A DNA stretch of 64,000 nt, from NCBI GenBank assembly GCA_002450905.1, contig DKAT01000009.1, forward strand, positions 8,562-72,561, read 5' to 3'. The DNA is from Spirochaetia bacterium UBA6919 (GTDB lineage Bacteria; Spirochaetota; UBA6919). Position numbers and translations under genes: made by a program. The notes under the pieces are model-generated. The model ran no database searches. It was not told where the DNA came from and saw only the letters and a list, made by a program, of their open reading frames with translations. Below are positions 18,858 through 27,674 of this stretch, one piece after another. Every line of letters begins with the position of its first letter. Within the stretch, counting starts at the first letter, position 1.

Positions 18858-19889
18858 ATGTTAACAATTAAAATGAACATTGTTGTAATTATGTTCATAT
18901 CCATACTCATCCAATGTTCAGGCAGTAAATCTACTGATAAATCATCAGTGAAAATAGATACTAAACAAATTGTTGATTCAAATAAATTACCCAAACAGGA
19001 AATCGATCCCAAAGCTCCAATGAAACTTAAAAAAATCCATAAAAATATCTATATGGCTCGGGGTGTCAATGGATTAGCTTCTCCTGAAAATCGCGGATTC
19101 ATGTCCAATAGCTATGGTATTCTAACATCAGAAGGCTGGTTTGTCGTCGATGCCCTAGCAACTCCTGCACTGGCAAAGGAATTTATCGGAGAACTTAATA
19201 AAATTAAAAAAGCCCCGGTCAAATACGTCGTCATCACCCACTATCACATGGATCACTGGTACGGTGCCCAAAGCTACAAAGAGAATGGCACAACAGTTAT
19301 AGCACATGAGAATGTCAAGAAATTCACTGAAAATCCCGAATCAGAATTGGCACTTAAGATTCAGAAAGAGCGTTTCAAAGTCTTTGATGATGTAAAATTA
19401 ACTCCACCCACTATGCCCATAAATAAGAAGACAATTATTAAGATGGGTAAAAAGAATTTCCAAATAGAGCCATTCACCCCAGCCCACACCAACACTGATC
19501 TTATTGTCTACTTACCTGATAATAAATATATCTTTGTCGGAGATCTCATAGGAAAAGACCGCATTCCCTTTGCTGGAGACAGAACCTCAACTTCCTCTGG
19601 ATGGATAAAATTCCTCGAGAAAATGAAAACATATCCCATTGATAAAATTTTTAGTGGACACAACAAGCCTATGAAAGCCACAGGAATTGATTTTAATTTA
19701 AATTATATTAAATACCTCCGGGAAAACATCAAAAAATTGAAAGATCAAAACAAGTCTTACGATGAAGTCAAAAAGGCTTTAGAGAAGACACCCTTTCATA
19801 AATCAGATGCCAGACAGGAGTTTCACTACTCAAATATATATAAAATTTATAATGATCTGGATATAGAGATTCTATCCGAAGGAAAATAA
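18858..19889 (+). CDS. Metallo-beta-lactamase-fold lipoprotein, copy 2
   Basis: A 343-residue close paralogue of the preceding gene. The two share long identical blocks such as RGFMSNSYGILTS and KYVVITHYH, and identical spacing of metal ligands (HYHMDHWYG, AHTNTD, GDL, GHN). The signal ends LIQC, again with Gln before the lipidated Cys. The N-terminal 50 residues diverge and the catalytic part is conserved, as expected after tandem duplication with both copies kept. arsC starts 3 bases after the stop, so translation is probably coupled. Confidence 0.85.
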   Translation: MLTIKMNIVVIMFISILIQCSGSKSTDKSSVKIDTKQIVDSNKLPKQEIDPKAPMKLKKIHKNIYMARGVNGLASPENRGFMSNSYGILTSEGWFVVDALATPALAKEFIGELNKIKKAPVKYVVITHYHMDHWYGAQSYKENGTTVIAHENVKKFTENPESELALKIQKERFKVFDDVKLTPPTMPINKKTIIKMGKKNFQIEPFTPAHTNTDLIVYLPDNKYIFVGDLIGKDRIPFAGDRTSTSSGWIKFLEKMKTYPIDKIFSGHNKPMKATGIDFNLNYIKYLRENIKKLKDQNKSYDEVKKALEKTPFHKSDARQEFHYSNIYKIYNDLDIEILSEGK

Positions 19890-19892
19890 TCA

Positions 19893-20321
19893 ATGGACAA
19901 ACCGAATGTATTAATTCTCTGCACAGGAAACTCGTGTAGAAGCCAGATGATGGAGGGGTTTGCTCGCCATCACCTGGGTAAGGACTATAATTTCTATTCA
20001 GCAGGTGTAGAAACCCATGGATTAAATAAGCGTGCCGTTAAGGTGATGATGGAATCCGGTGTGGATATCAGTTCTCATAAATCGAAGTCCATAGATGAAT
20101 ACGCTGATATAAACTTTGATGCTGTTATAACAGTTTGTGGCGATGCTCATGAAAGATGTCCAGCTTATTTAAAAATAACAAATCTTATCCATAAAGGATT
20201 TCCAGACCCTGCTAATGCCCAGGGATCTGAGGAACAAATTTTACTCATATTTCGTTCCATACGGGATCAGATAGAACACTTTGTTCTCAAAGAATTACCA
20301 AATGAATTAAGAAATTCCTAA
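19893..20321 (+). CDS. arsC: Thioredoxin-coupled arsenate reductase
   Basis: A 142-residue LMW-PTPase-fold reductase. The P-loop is CTGNSCRS with nucleophile Cys10. The redox relay pair is VCGDAHERCP (Cys82 and Cys89), at the same positions as in Staphylococcus aureus ArsC. All three cysteines are present, so it should reduce arsenate to arsenite using thioredoxin rather than act as a plain tyrosine phosphatase. No arsR, arsB or acr3 gene is adjacent. It closes an apparent operon with two MBL lipoproteins. Confidence 0.92.
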   Translation: MDKPNVLILCTGNSCRSQMMEGFARHHLGKDYNFYSAGVETHGLNKRAVKVMMESGVDISSHKSKSIDEYADINFDAVITVCGDAHERCPAYLKITNLIHKGFPDPANAQGSEEQILLIFRSIRDQIEHFVLKELPNELRNS

Positions 20322-20558
20322 CTCCTCATAATTCTATTGAATAAGATCCTGAAATTCTATCAATATCAATAAAATATTTTAATCATAAGTGATGAAATCG
20401 GAATGGGGTTTCGAGAATCTTTATATCAGTAATCAAGATATTATCGTTATGAGAACCCTCAAAATAACTTGAATTTATCACAATTAAAGTAATATATATT
20501 AATAAAAAAATAACTAATTTGCTTGTCTATATTTTATAAATTCATTACTATAAGATAT

Positions 20559-21122
20559 ATGATATACCTGTACATCGCTTGTCTAGCTATTGGAAGTATA
20601 TTTATCGGGATATCCCTCTTTGGTGGAGATTCCCATGATCATGTGGGGGATACAGACGCTCACATGGATGATATTCATGGAGAAGTCGATGTCCCGTGGT
20701 ATTTCGGAAAGTATTTCCCCTTGTTGAGCATGCGTTTCTGGGTATTTTTCCTATTCTTCTTCGGACTAGCAGGTCTGGGAGCATATCTCGCCAATTCTTC
20801 CCCAAGTGTCCAACTCATCTGGTCAATTATAATGGGTGTCATCACAGGTTATTTAGCCAATTTTGTTTTCAAAAAAATACGCGAAACAGAAACAAACAGC
20901 CTTGTAGAGCAAAAAGATTTTATTGGGGCTGAAGCAGAAGTAGTTCTACCCATCCACCCAGGGAAAATGGGTAAAATACGATGTATCATTAAAAGTCAAA
21001 TGATTGAACAGCTAGCGGTTAGTGATGAGGAGAGTGCAATGTATATCGGGGATAAGGTGGTTATCATTAGTTTCCAGGGGGATAAGGTACAGGTTATCAA
21101 AAATAATTTAAATAACATCTAA
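20559..21122 (+). CDS. NfeD-like membrane protein with OB-fold domain
   Basis: About 187 residues from ATG 20559 (a TTG at 20523 would add 12). Three hydrophobic segments are interrupted by a His/Asp-rich stretch (GGDSHDHVGDTDAHMDDIHG) between the first two. A C-terminal OB-fold typical of NfeD proteins follows (VEQKDFIGAEAEVVLPIHPGK...GDKVVIISFQGDKVQVI). NfeD-like proteins pair with flotillin/SPFH proteins in membrane microdomains, and a flotillin gene begins 10 bases downstream. The acidic/His loop could bind metal, but that is inference. No good ribosome site marks either start. Confidence 0.82.
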   Translation: MIYLYIACLAIGSIFIGISLFGGDSHDHVGDTDAHMDDIHGEVDVPWYFGKYFPLLSMRFWVFFLFFFGLAGLGAYLANSSPSVQLIWSIIMGVITGYLANFVFKKIRETETNSLVEQKDFIGAEAEVVLPIHPGKMGKIRCIIKSQMIEQLAVSDEESAMYIGDKVVIISFQGDKVQVIKNNLNNI

Positions 21123-21132
21123 AGGAGCGTTT

Positions 21133-22461
21133 ATGAAAGGATTAGAATCTTTAATTGGGGCTGGGATCGTCAGTTTCGTGGTAATTGTTGGTCTTGCCAT
21201 ATTAATCATTGTTGTTATTATCAAGAAATTATTGTATATCTGTCCACCCAATGAAGTGCTTATATTCTCTGGTAGGACAAGAAAAATGTCTGATGGACGG
21301 GAAGTTGGTTACAGAACCATTAAAGGAGGGCGGGGAATTCTTATACCCTTCTTTGAATCAGTGAGTAAAATGAGTCTTACGGTAATCCCCATTGATGTCA
21401 TCGTAAAAAACGCCTATTCAAAGGGTGGAATCCCGCTGGATGTCCAGGGTATCGCCAATGTCAAAATAGCCAGTGATGATGTGCGATTATCCAATGCCCT
21501 GGAGCGGTTTCTTGGTAAGCCCTATGATCAGATCCGTCAGGTTGCCAAAGAAACTTTAGAGGGTAACCTTCGGGGTGTTCTTGCCACTCTAACTCCTGAA
21601 CAGGTCAATGAAGATAGATTAAGATTTGCACAGGAACTGGCTGAGGAAGCTGAAACAGATCTTAACAAATTGGGATTGGTCATGGACACCTTAAAAATCC
21701 AGAATGTATCCGATGAAACGGGTTATCTAGACTCCATAGGACGTAAACAAACAGCGGAAATCCTCAAACAAGCTGAAATCTCAGAAGCCGATAGCCGATC
21801 AGAATCACAAATCAGGAAGGCCAAGGCTGAGCAAATGGGACGTGTAGCGGAAGCTCAGGCTAACAAAGAAATCGCCATCGCTGAAAATGAATTAAAAGTA
21901 AAAAAAGCTCAACTTGCTGCAGAAGCTAATGCTGAAGAGGAACGTGCAAAGGTAGCGGGAGAAACTGCAAGAGCCAAAGCGGAACAAGATCTCCAAGTAG
22001 CACGAAAAGAATTGGAAATCAGAAGACTTGAAGCGGATGTTATCGCTCCTGCTCAGGCTGAAAAAGAGGCTAAAGAACTAAAGGCGAAAGGTGAGGCTGC
22101 AAAGATCATTGAAGACGGTAAGGCAACTGCTGAAGTCCTGAGAATGATGCGGGAAGAGTGGGCTAAAGCTGGAGACAATGCAAAAGATATCTTCCTCCTC
22201 CAGAAGCTCGAAAACATCGTCGGAATGGTTGTTAGTACGGTAAAAGATATACATATAGACAAAGTAACTGTTGTAGATTCAGGAAGTGGGACTGCTATCC
22301 CATCTCTGGCTAGATCTCTTCCAGCATCGGTGACAAGTATTATCGAGCAATTAAAGACCAGTACAGGAATCGATATAGCAAATATGCTCGAAGGATATGC
22401 AAACAATAAATTACATAGCCACGATTCACAAATTGAAAATAATGATAGTGAAATTAATTAG
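21133..22461 (+). CDS. floT: Flotillin-like SPFH domain protein
   Basis: 442 residues with one N-terminal membrane segment (about 10-33). The SPFH domain (about 40-210) includes the family start YICPPNEVLIFSGR. A long coiled-coil of Ala/Glu/Lys repeats (about 215-345) is typical of flotillins, with a C-terminal oligomerisation region. Flotillins scaffold ordered membrane domains. The ribosome site AAGGAG precedes ATG. It pairs with the upstream NfeD-like gene as in the Bacillus yuaF-floT unit. Confidence 0.92.
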   Translation: MKGLESLIGAGIVSFVVIVGLAILIIVVIIKKLLYICPPNEVLIFSGRTRKMSDGREVGYRTIKGGRGILIPFFESVSKMSLTVIPIDVIVKNAYSKGGIPLDVQGIANVKIASDDVRLSNALERFLGKPYDQIRQVAKETLEGNLRGVLATLTPEQVNEDRLRFAQELAEEAETDLNKLGLVMDTLKIQNVSDETGYLDSIGRKQTAEILKQAEISEADSRSESQIRKAKAEQMGRVAEAQANKEIAIAENELKVKKAQLAAEANAEEERAKVAGETARAKAEQDLQVARKELEIRRLEADVIAPAQAEKEAKELKAKGEAAKIIEDGKATAEVLRMMREEWAKAGDNAKDIFLLQKLENIVGMVVSTVKDIHIDKVTVVDSGSGTAIPSLARSLPASVTSIIEQLKTSTGIDIANMLEGYANNKLHSHDSQIENNDSEIN

Positions 22462-22788
22462 ATTGTAAAATTGCTGTGTATCGAGATGATGCGTGAACCA
22501 TTATCTAATAAATTATTGTTTTAATGAATATCAATAAACAGTAATTATTGAATGTATAAACATCTAAAACAGTAGGCGATTATTATATTAACCATCAAAC
22601 ATTCCTTTCAAGGGAGAAAGATGGGAAAATCATGGGAAAAATTATTGTTGTGTTGTATGATTTTGATCTTCTCGATAACATTTAGAATTAAAATTACATA
22701 ATTAGCACGTCAGCGGAAAGTTGTCCTAAGAATAATTTGAAAAAAAAAATTTCTCATTGAGAATTAAAATAGACTGTTGTTATAGATT
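22462..22788. other. Intergenic region, 327 bp
   Basis: AT-rich spacer between converging flotillin and response-regulator genes. The only item seen is the short candidate ORF at 22621-22701 with its repeated first 21 bases. No clear terminator hairpin was found. Confidence 0.45.
22621..22701 (+). CDS. Candidate 26-aa hydrophobic peptide
   Basis: ATG at 22621 follows AAGGGAGAAAG, a good ribosome site. It encodes a 26-residue peptide starting MGKSWEKLLL, with a hydrophobic middle and a basic end (FRIKIT). The first 21 bases recur exactly at 55646 inside another repeat, so this may be a repeat fragment rather than a gene. No homologous family is known to me. Confidence 0.25.
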   Translation: MGKSWEKLLLCCMILIFSITFRIKIT

Positions 22789-23730
22789 TTATAAAATAGG
22801 AATAGATATATCTTCTTTTCGTAGGGGAATACCATCATCCGGGAAGGATATTACCTTGTTCTTTCCGGAGAATTTGGCATAGTAGAGGGCACAATCAGCC
22901 AGAGCTATTAATCTTTCTTCTGTATCTGTTACACATTCCAGCATTTGACCGATCCCAATACTGATCGTTAATTTTGTGGAATTCTTTTTATTTTCAAATG
23001 GATGTTCTTCCACTGATTTTCTGAGCCTTTCAGCCATGTTATACGCTTCCTGGGGTGAGTCATGGGTGAGAAATAAAAACTCCTCTCCGCCATATCGAAT
23101 CAGAAGGTCTTCCGAGCGACTAAATTTTTTTAATATCCCTGCTACCTCTTTTAAAACAAAATCTCCAAAGGGATGTCCGAAATGATCATTAATCTCTTTA
23201 AAATTATCAATATCCAATAAAACACAAGTTAGTGGAAGAGAGCGTCTTTCAGCAATAGAAAAATAATCCTTTCCTCTATACATAAGCATTCTGCGATTAT
23301 ATATACCGGTAAGAACATCGGTCAAAGAAAGTTCTGTAATCTTATCCTGTTGTTGTTTAATCCTTAACATTACACGGATGCGAGCCAGTAATTCATTGGT
23401 ATCAAAAGGTTTTCGGATAAAATCATAAGCTCCCAGTTCAAGCCCTTTCACTACATAGTTTGATGAATAATAATGACCAGTTATAAATAAAATAGGGACA
23501 TTGACCATACGATTATCTTGTTTGAGAATTTTACATACATCAAAACCACTGATCTCAGGTAGAGAAATATCCAGAAGAATTAGATCTGGATTCTGCTCCC
23601 TGGCTAATATTATACCATCTTCACCATTATTGGCAGTCAGAGTTTCATAATCCTCATCTTCCAACAGCATGGATATACTCTTGCAAACAGCCGGAGAATC
23701 ATCTATAATTAATATTTTACACATAGTCAT
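22789..23730 (-). CDS. Response regulator with GGDEF diguanylate cyclase domain
   Basis: 313 residues. The receiver domain (5-125) has the acidic pocket IIDDS, phospho-acceptor Asp54 in LILLDISLPE and Lys107 in RKPF. The GGDEF domain (about 135-300) has the active motif GGEEF at 214-218 and an RxxD inhibitory site (Arg205-Asp208) exactly five residues before it. It should therefore make c-di-GMP when phosphorylated and be inhibited by product. This matches the single-receiver PleD/WspR layout. The partner kinase is unknown. The gene is monocistronic. Confidence 0.94.
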   Translation of the reverse strand: MTMCKILIIDDSPAVCKSISMLLEDEDYETLTANNGEDGIILAREQNPDLILLDISLPEISGFDVCKILKQDNRMVNVPILFITGHYYSSNYVVKGLELGAYDFIRKPFDTNELLARIRVMLRIKQQQDKITELSLTDVLTGIYNRRMLMYRGKDYFSIAERRSLPLTCVLLDIDNFKEINDHFGHPFGDFVLKEVAGILKKFSRSEDLLIRYGGEEFLFLTHDSPQEAYNMAERLRKSVEEHPFENKKNSTKLTISIGIGQMLECVTDTEERLIALADCALYYAKFSGKNKVISFPDDGIPLRKEDISIPIL

Positions 23731-23948
23731 CTCAAATTTAATAAAAAAAACATTATTATTTAAAAATCCTTATGATAACATGGATAAACAATTTCACCTG
23801 TTTCATTTATTTTTGGGCTTAAAAATTACAAAAGGATTATGATATATATTAACACATTTTGAGAGGAATTTATCATAATTTAAGATAAATTCTTTGCCAA
23901 ATTAAACAAAATCCATTAAATTAAGTGATTATATTTTAAGGATGATTT

Positions 23949-24545
23949 ATGTATCGGCAATTGCAAAAGGGTTTTATTCTAAATATTGGAATTTTCATTT
24001 TTTTTCTGCTAATTACAAGTTCTTGTGGTCAGAAGAAAGATTCAAAGAAAGACACCACGGACAAATCTCAAAATAAGACAGAAAATAAGGTTATCCAGCC
24101 CAATAAGAAATCTAAAAACACTGTCCAGAAAGGAGATCTGGTGACAGTTCATTATATCGGACGTTTTAAAAATGGCAAGATCTTTGATCAGTCTAAGAAA
24201 GAGAAACCATTGTCGTTTAAAGCAGGTGTAGGAGAAGTAGTACCAGGTTTTGACAATGCCGTTTTATCCATGAAATTAGGGGAAAAGAAGACTGTTGATA
24301 TCCCTATGAAGGATGCATACGGCAAACGAGATGAGAAATTAGAACAAAAGCTCCCTGTTAGTATGTTCCCCAAGGGATTTAAATTTGAAATAGGTAAGAC
24401 AATCCCTCTTCAGGATACCGACACAAAACAATTAAGACCTGTTATCATAAAGAAATTTGATGACAAAATGGTTACCGTCGATTTAAATCACCCCATGGCT
24501 GGAAAGGATCTTCAATTTGAAATCCAACTTGTTGCTATTGAATAA
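23949..24545 (+). CDS. FKBP-type peptidyl-prolyl isomerase lipoprotein (SlyD-like)
   Basis: 198 residues. The lipoprotein signal ends ITSSC (Cys26), then a charged Lys/Asn linker, then an FKBP domain from about 58: GDLVTVHYIGRFKNGKIFDQ, GVGEVVPGFDNAVLSMKLGE and VDIPMKDAYG. The inserted domain pattern (FPKGFKFEIGKTIPL...) and ending DLNHPMAGKDLQFEIQLVAIE are those of SlyD-type FKBPs. It lacks the His-rich metal tail. It probably folds envelope proteins. It is monocistronic. Confidence 0.92.
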   Translation: MYRQLQKGFILNIGIFIFFLLITSSCGQKKDSKKDTTDKSQNKTENKVIQPNKKSKNTVQKGDLVTVHYIGRFKNGKIFDQSKKEKPLSFKAGVGEVVPGFDNAVLSMKLGEKKTVDIPMKDAYGKRDEKLEQKLPVSMFPKGFKFEIGKTIPLQDTDTKQLRPVIIKKFDDKMVTVDLNHPMAGKDLQFEIQLVAIE

Positions 24546-24644
24546 TTAATTTATATTTATTTGATTTCTACTTAAACAATATTCCAACACCGATAATCAA
24601 TTTAATAGATTAATATTTATCAATCTTGTATTATATTTAATATT

Positions 24645-25223
24645 ATGAATGAAACCATCCCGCGAAACCAACCCAAATTCCATCACAAACATGCAACTGT
24701 AAAGGATTACGATTTCCTTGAAGACGACGGATTCCGCTACGAACTCATTAATGGAGTCTTAAATATGGCACCCTCACCTATCCGGATACATCAGAAAATA
24801 ATCAATGATTTATCTTATATAATTAATGATTTTTTAGCCTCAGACCCTATTGGAGAACTTTATCCTGCTCCATTTGATGTCCAGTTCAACGACAAAAACA
24901 TCTTCCAGCCGGATCTCCTCTTCGTATCCAAAGATCGCCTTCATATCATCACCGAGAAACGTGTCATCGGTACCCCTGATTTGGTCATCGAAATATTGTC
25001 CGAATCCTCTTACGAACTCGACACGAAGATTAAATACAAAGTCTATGAGGAATCTGGAGTACAGGAATATTGGATTGTTGATCCCACTAAGAAATCCATG
25101 AAGTTTTATCAATTATCCGGTAAGTCCTTCAAAGAAATCCCATATGATACCCAATACCCCAGCTTAGTATTAAAGAATTTCACCATCCAACCTCAACACT
25201 TCTTTCAAAACCTATCACTATAA
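24645..25223 (+). CDS. Uma2-family (DUF820) PD-(D/E)XK nuclease-like protein
   Basis: 192 residues with the Uma2 pattern: YELINGVLNMAPSPIRIHQ near the start, FQPDLLFV (Asp), PDLVIEILSESS (Glu) and KYKVYEESGVQEYWIVDP (Lys and the conserved GVQEYW). The PD-(D/E)XK residues appear intact. The role of this family is not established. It is often abundant in cyanobacteria and a few other phyla, sometimes on mobile DNA. Here it is single, followed by a palindromic repeat. Confidence 0.88.
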   Translation: MNETIPRNQPKFHHKHATVKDYDFLEDDGFRYELINGVLNMAPSPIRIHQKIINDLSYIINDFLASDPIGELYPAPFDVQFNDKNIFQPDLLFVSKDRLHIITEKRVIGTPDLVIEILSESSYELDTKIKYKVYEESGVQEYWIVDPTKKSMKFYQLSGKSFKEIPYDTQYPSLVLKNFTIQPQHFFQNLSL

Positions 25224-25287
25224 AATAGAAGACATCTATTAGACAATACTGATTCAACTATAAAATCATCAATATTATAATATAAAT

Positions 25288-25338
25288 ACAAAGGCACTTA
25301 AACTAAACAATATCGGAACTGAAATTTTTGATTCCGAT
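25288..25338. repeat. Palindromic intergenic repeat, copy 2, with shared 5' flank
   Basis: The palindrome core at 25312-25338 (ATCGGAA...TTCCGAT, 27 bp) is preceded by GGCACTTA(A/G)ACTAAACA. That flank is also found next to the copy at 37458, so the repeated unit is longer than the palindrome. It lies between the Uma2 gene and the TetR gene. Confidence 0.75.
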
Positions 25339-25436
25339 GGTGTTTCATCTTGAAGGCACTTTCTATGAAGTCTTATCTATATACCATGTACAAAACTAAA
25401 TTGTTATTATCAAATTGGAATAAAATGAAAATTTAC

Positions 25437-25465
25437 TTGACTACATACCATATAGTATGTATTAT
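25437..25465 (+). promoter_or_regulatory. Sigma70-type promoter of the TetR gene with palindromic spacer
   Basis: TTGACT (25437-25442), a 17-base spacer and TATTAT (25460-25465). The spacer is largely filled by an imperfect palindrome, ACATACC...GTATGT (25443-25460), so a bound regulator would block the polymerase. Confidence 0.7.
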
Positions 25466-25466
25466 T

Positions 25467-25484
25467 ATACCAACTGGTAGGTAT
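25467..25484 (+). promoter_or_regulatory. TetR operator, copy 1
   Basis: An 18-bp near-palindrome, ATACCAACTGGTAGGTAT, ends 8 bases before the TetR start codon and overlaps the GGTAGG that would serve as ribosome site. A copy with one base changed is at 26121 before the next gene. The position suggests autorepression. Confidence 0.8.
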
Positions 25485-25492
25485 ATGTTTCT

Positions 25493-26092
25493 ATGGCACA
25501 AAAAAACCTCAATACTAAAGATAAATTATTGGATTCCGCTATGAATCTTATGCTTAAAAAGGGATTTACAGCGACAACCTTAGATGATATCTGTGAGAAT
25601 GCTGGTGTTACAAAGGGAAGTTTCTTTCATTATTTTACAAACAAAGAAGATTTGGGGATTCATGTCTTGACATATTATACCAATGATTTTCTGATTCGGA
25701 TTCAGGACAAGGGTATTCCAAATATAAGTGATCCAGTAAAACGGCTGGAGACCTTTCTGGATTTTATAATCGATTTATTTCATCAAAATATATATGATAA
25801 ATCCTGTCTTGTAGGAAATTTATCTCAAGAAATTTCAAATACCCATGAACCCATACGAATTGTATGCTCTGATATTTTTAATCTGATTTCTGGTATTGTG
25901 AATGAAATGCTCAAGGAGATGAAATACAAACTCAAACCACATGTAGAAATCGAAACCATGGAATTGTCAGATACTCTAATAGCCTTGATCCAGGGTTCTG
26001 CCCTTATTGCTAAAGCTCATCAGAATGGGGATATCATGAAAATTAGTCTTTTTCATTATAAACAATATATATTGAACTTATTTTCAATTTAA
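25493..26092 (+). CDS. TetR/AcrR family transcriptional repressor
   Basis: A 199-residue regulator. The N-terminal HTH has the family pattern LMLKKGFTATTLDDICENAGVTKGSFFHYFTNKEDL. The ligand domain contains CLVGNLSQEIS, with Cys105 in the position of the conserved Cys in NemR/AcuR-type regulators that sense electrophiles or small acids. The gene is preceded by a promoter and a palindromic operator, and an almost identical operator precedes the downstream dehydrogenase-like gene, so both are likely targets. The ligand is unknown. The NemR-like assignment is inference. Confidence 0.9.
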   Translation: MAQKNLNTKDKLLDSAMNLMLKKGFTATTLDDICENAGVTKGSFFHYFTNKEDLGIHVLTYYTNDFLIRIQDKGIPNISDPVKRLETFLDFIIDLFHQNIYDKSCLVGNLSQEISNTHEPIRIVCSDIFNLISGIVNEMLKEMKYKLKPHVEIETMELSDTLIALIQGSALIAKAHQNGDIMKISLFHYKQYILNLFSI

Positions 26093-26120
26093 TTATCTAT
26101 GTAATTATGTGTTAAATATT

Positions 26121-26146
26121 ATACCAACCGGTAGGTATCATATAAT
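26121..26146 (+). promoter_or_regulatory. TetR operator, copy 2, overlapping a promoter
   Basis: ATACCAACCGGTAGGTAT (26121-26138) differs by one base from the copy at 25467. TATAAT at 26141-26146 is a -10 element, so the operator covers the spacer and -35 region of the promoter for the downstream SDR-like gene. Confidence 0.8.
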
Positions 26147-26191
26147 TAATACAACAAGTTATGTTAATATCTATAATTGATGGAGGTATCT

Positions 26192-27190
26192 ATGAAAGTA
26201 TTAATCACAGGGGCAAATGGATTTGTTGGAAGTCATCTTTTAGAGTATTTTAAAGAAAAAAATGATTTTACTATAGTAGTTGCTGTTCGGGAAAAGAATA
26301 AATTACACATCAGTGAGGGAATTGAAGTTCGGAAAGGGGATTTGAGAGATCATCAATATGTAGTGGAGTTAATAAAAGATATTGACGTGGTGTGTCATAC
26401 TGCGGCATGGTCTTCAGTCTGGAAACACAAGAAGGAATCTCATGAATTGTTTTATCAACCCAGTATACAGTTATTAAATGAATGTGTAAAGCAGAATGTA
26501 AAACGTTTTATATTTATTAGTACGACGAGTGCCGCATCTCCAAATCAATCCCATGACCCCATGAGTTATGGTATTTCAAGAAATTTCTGGCCTCACATAA
26601 ATAACATCATTTTGATAGAAAATAAAATGCGGGAACTTGCTTCAAGTAAGATTTCTATGGTAAATATGCGATGCGGTTTATTTTTGGGGAAACGCTATAA
26701 TATATCTGCACTCCCAATACTTCTACCCAGATTAAAAACACATTTGGTACCTTGGTTAGCAGGTGGAAACACAAGTATGCCCTTTGTAGATGGAAAAGAT
26801 ATTGCTCAGGCTATTTATTTGGCTGTTATGAATAGTGATCTTAAGGGTTATGAATCCTTTAATATTGTTGGACCAAGTATACCCACAGCCAGAGAGGTCA
26901 TTACTGCTGTTTGTGATGAATATAATTATCCTAAACCGCATTTTAGTGTCCCATTTCCGATTGGTTATGCCTTTGGGTGGCTTATGGAAGTTTTGAATCC
27001 TATATTGCCAGGAGAACCCCTTGTGACACGGAGTATTATACATTTATTGGAGGAATGTAACGTCGATAATAACCGGGCTAGATCAAAACTGGGCTATCAT
27101 CCAAAAATATCATGGAAGGAATCTTTAATTGATTTTATGAATGAATTTAAATCAAGAGAATCTATAAAGATGTCTAAATCAATATTGTGA
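26192..27190 (+). CDS. NAD(P)-dependent epimerase/dehydratase-family (extended SDR) protein
   Basis: About 332 residues from ATG 26192, chosen because GGAGG lies 5 bases upstream; the earlier ATG at 26177 lacks this. The Rossmann motif GANGFVGS is at residues 7-14, with HTAAW (dinucleotide motif) near 69-73. The sequence resembles extended SDRs of the 3-beta-hydroxysteroid dehydrogenase/nucleoside-diphosphate-sugar epimerase group. The usual YxxxK pair reads LIENK (Leu141, Lys145), so the catalytic Tyr seems replaced. Activity is therefore doubtful or atypical. The gene is probably repressed by the TetR protein encoded upstream. Confidence 0.8.
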   Translation: MKVLITGANGFVGSHLLEYFKEKNDFTIVVAVREKNKLHISEGIEVRKGDLRDHQYVVELIKDIDVVCHTAAWSSVWKHKKESHELFYQPSIQLLNECVKQNVKRFIFISTTSAASPNQSHDPMSYGISRNFWPHINNIILIENKMRELASSKISMVNMRCGLFLGKRYNISALPILLPRLKTHLVPWLAGGNTSMPFVDGKDIAQAIYLAVMNSDLKGYESFNIVGPSIPTAREVITAVCDEYNYPKPHFSVPFPIGYAFGWLMEVLNPILPGEPLVTRSIIHLLEECNVDNNRARSKLGYHPKISWKESLIDFMNEFKSRESIKMSKSIL

Positions 27191-27209
27191 GTTTGATGTG
27201 ATTTATGAA

Positions 27210-27587
27210 TTAGTCTTTTTTTTCTATTTTAATGATTTTTATAATTTTGCAATAATGTTCAATAATCCGGAAACCACCTTGGGGGGATTGCTCGTACTGT
27301 GATTTGGGTTTATAAGTACGATATTTTGTTTCGATGATTTTCACCCGGATTTTTGCTGAATCAATCTCTTTTGGATCACCTAATATTTTTTTAAAATGGG
27401 AGTTAGAGAATATGTAATGGGTATAATGAGCACTCTTGCGGTTACAATTGGGACAATAAATGATATTTCCCTTTCTTTCTGAAAGACGATTTCCGTTGAA
27501 TTGTAATACCTTCTCGTTCTCTGAAGTGTATGAAATACTTGAGTTAATTAGAATTGTAAAAATAAGTAGCGTCATCCAATTAGTCAT
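27210..27587 (-). CDS. Small secreted LGDPK-family protein, paralogue 1
   Basis: 125 residues with a signal peptide (about 1-20). The mature part holds CPNC, then FKKILGDPKEIDSAKIRVKI, and a C-terminal CKIIKIIKIEK. It shares these features with two neighbouring genes: CxxC, FKK(I/L)LGDPK, a basic strand and a single late Cys before IIK. AGGAGA precedes ATG. The domain is not recognised. The CxxC could bind a metal or form a disulfide. Confidence 0.75.
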   Translation of the reverse strand: MTNWMTLLIFTILINSSISYTSENEKVLQFNGNRLSERKGNIIYCPNCNRKSAHYTHYIFSNSHFKKILGDPKEIDSAKIRVKIIETKYRTYKPKSQYEQSPQGGFRIIEHYCKIIKIIKIEKKD

Positions 27588-27674
27588 GAATTATTCTCCT
27601 TAAATGAAAATAAAATTATTATTATAATTTAAGATAATCTAACACTAAGTCAAGTTATTTTGTATGTTATATAT

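Noticed and set aside
20395..20426. A sixth palindrome-like copy beginning ATCGGAA
   Set aside because: Only the left arm matches. The right arm TTCCGAT is missing.
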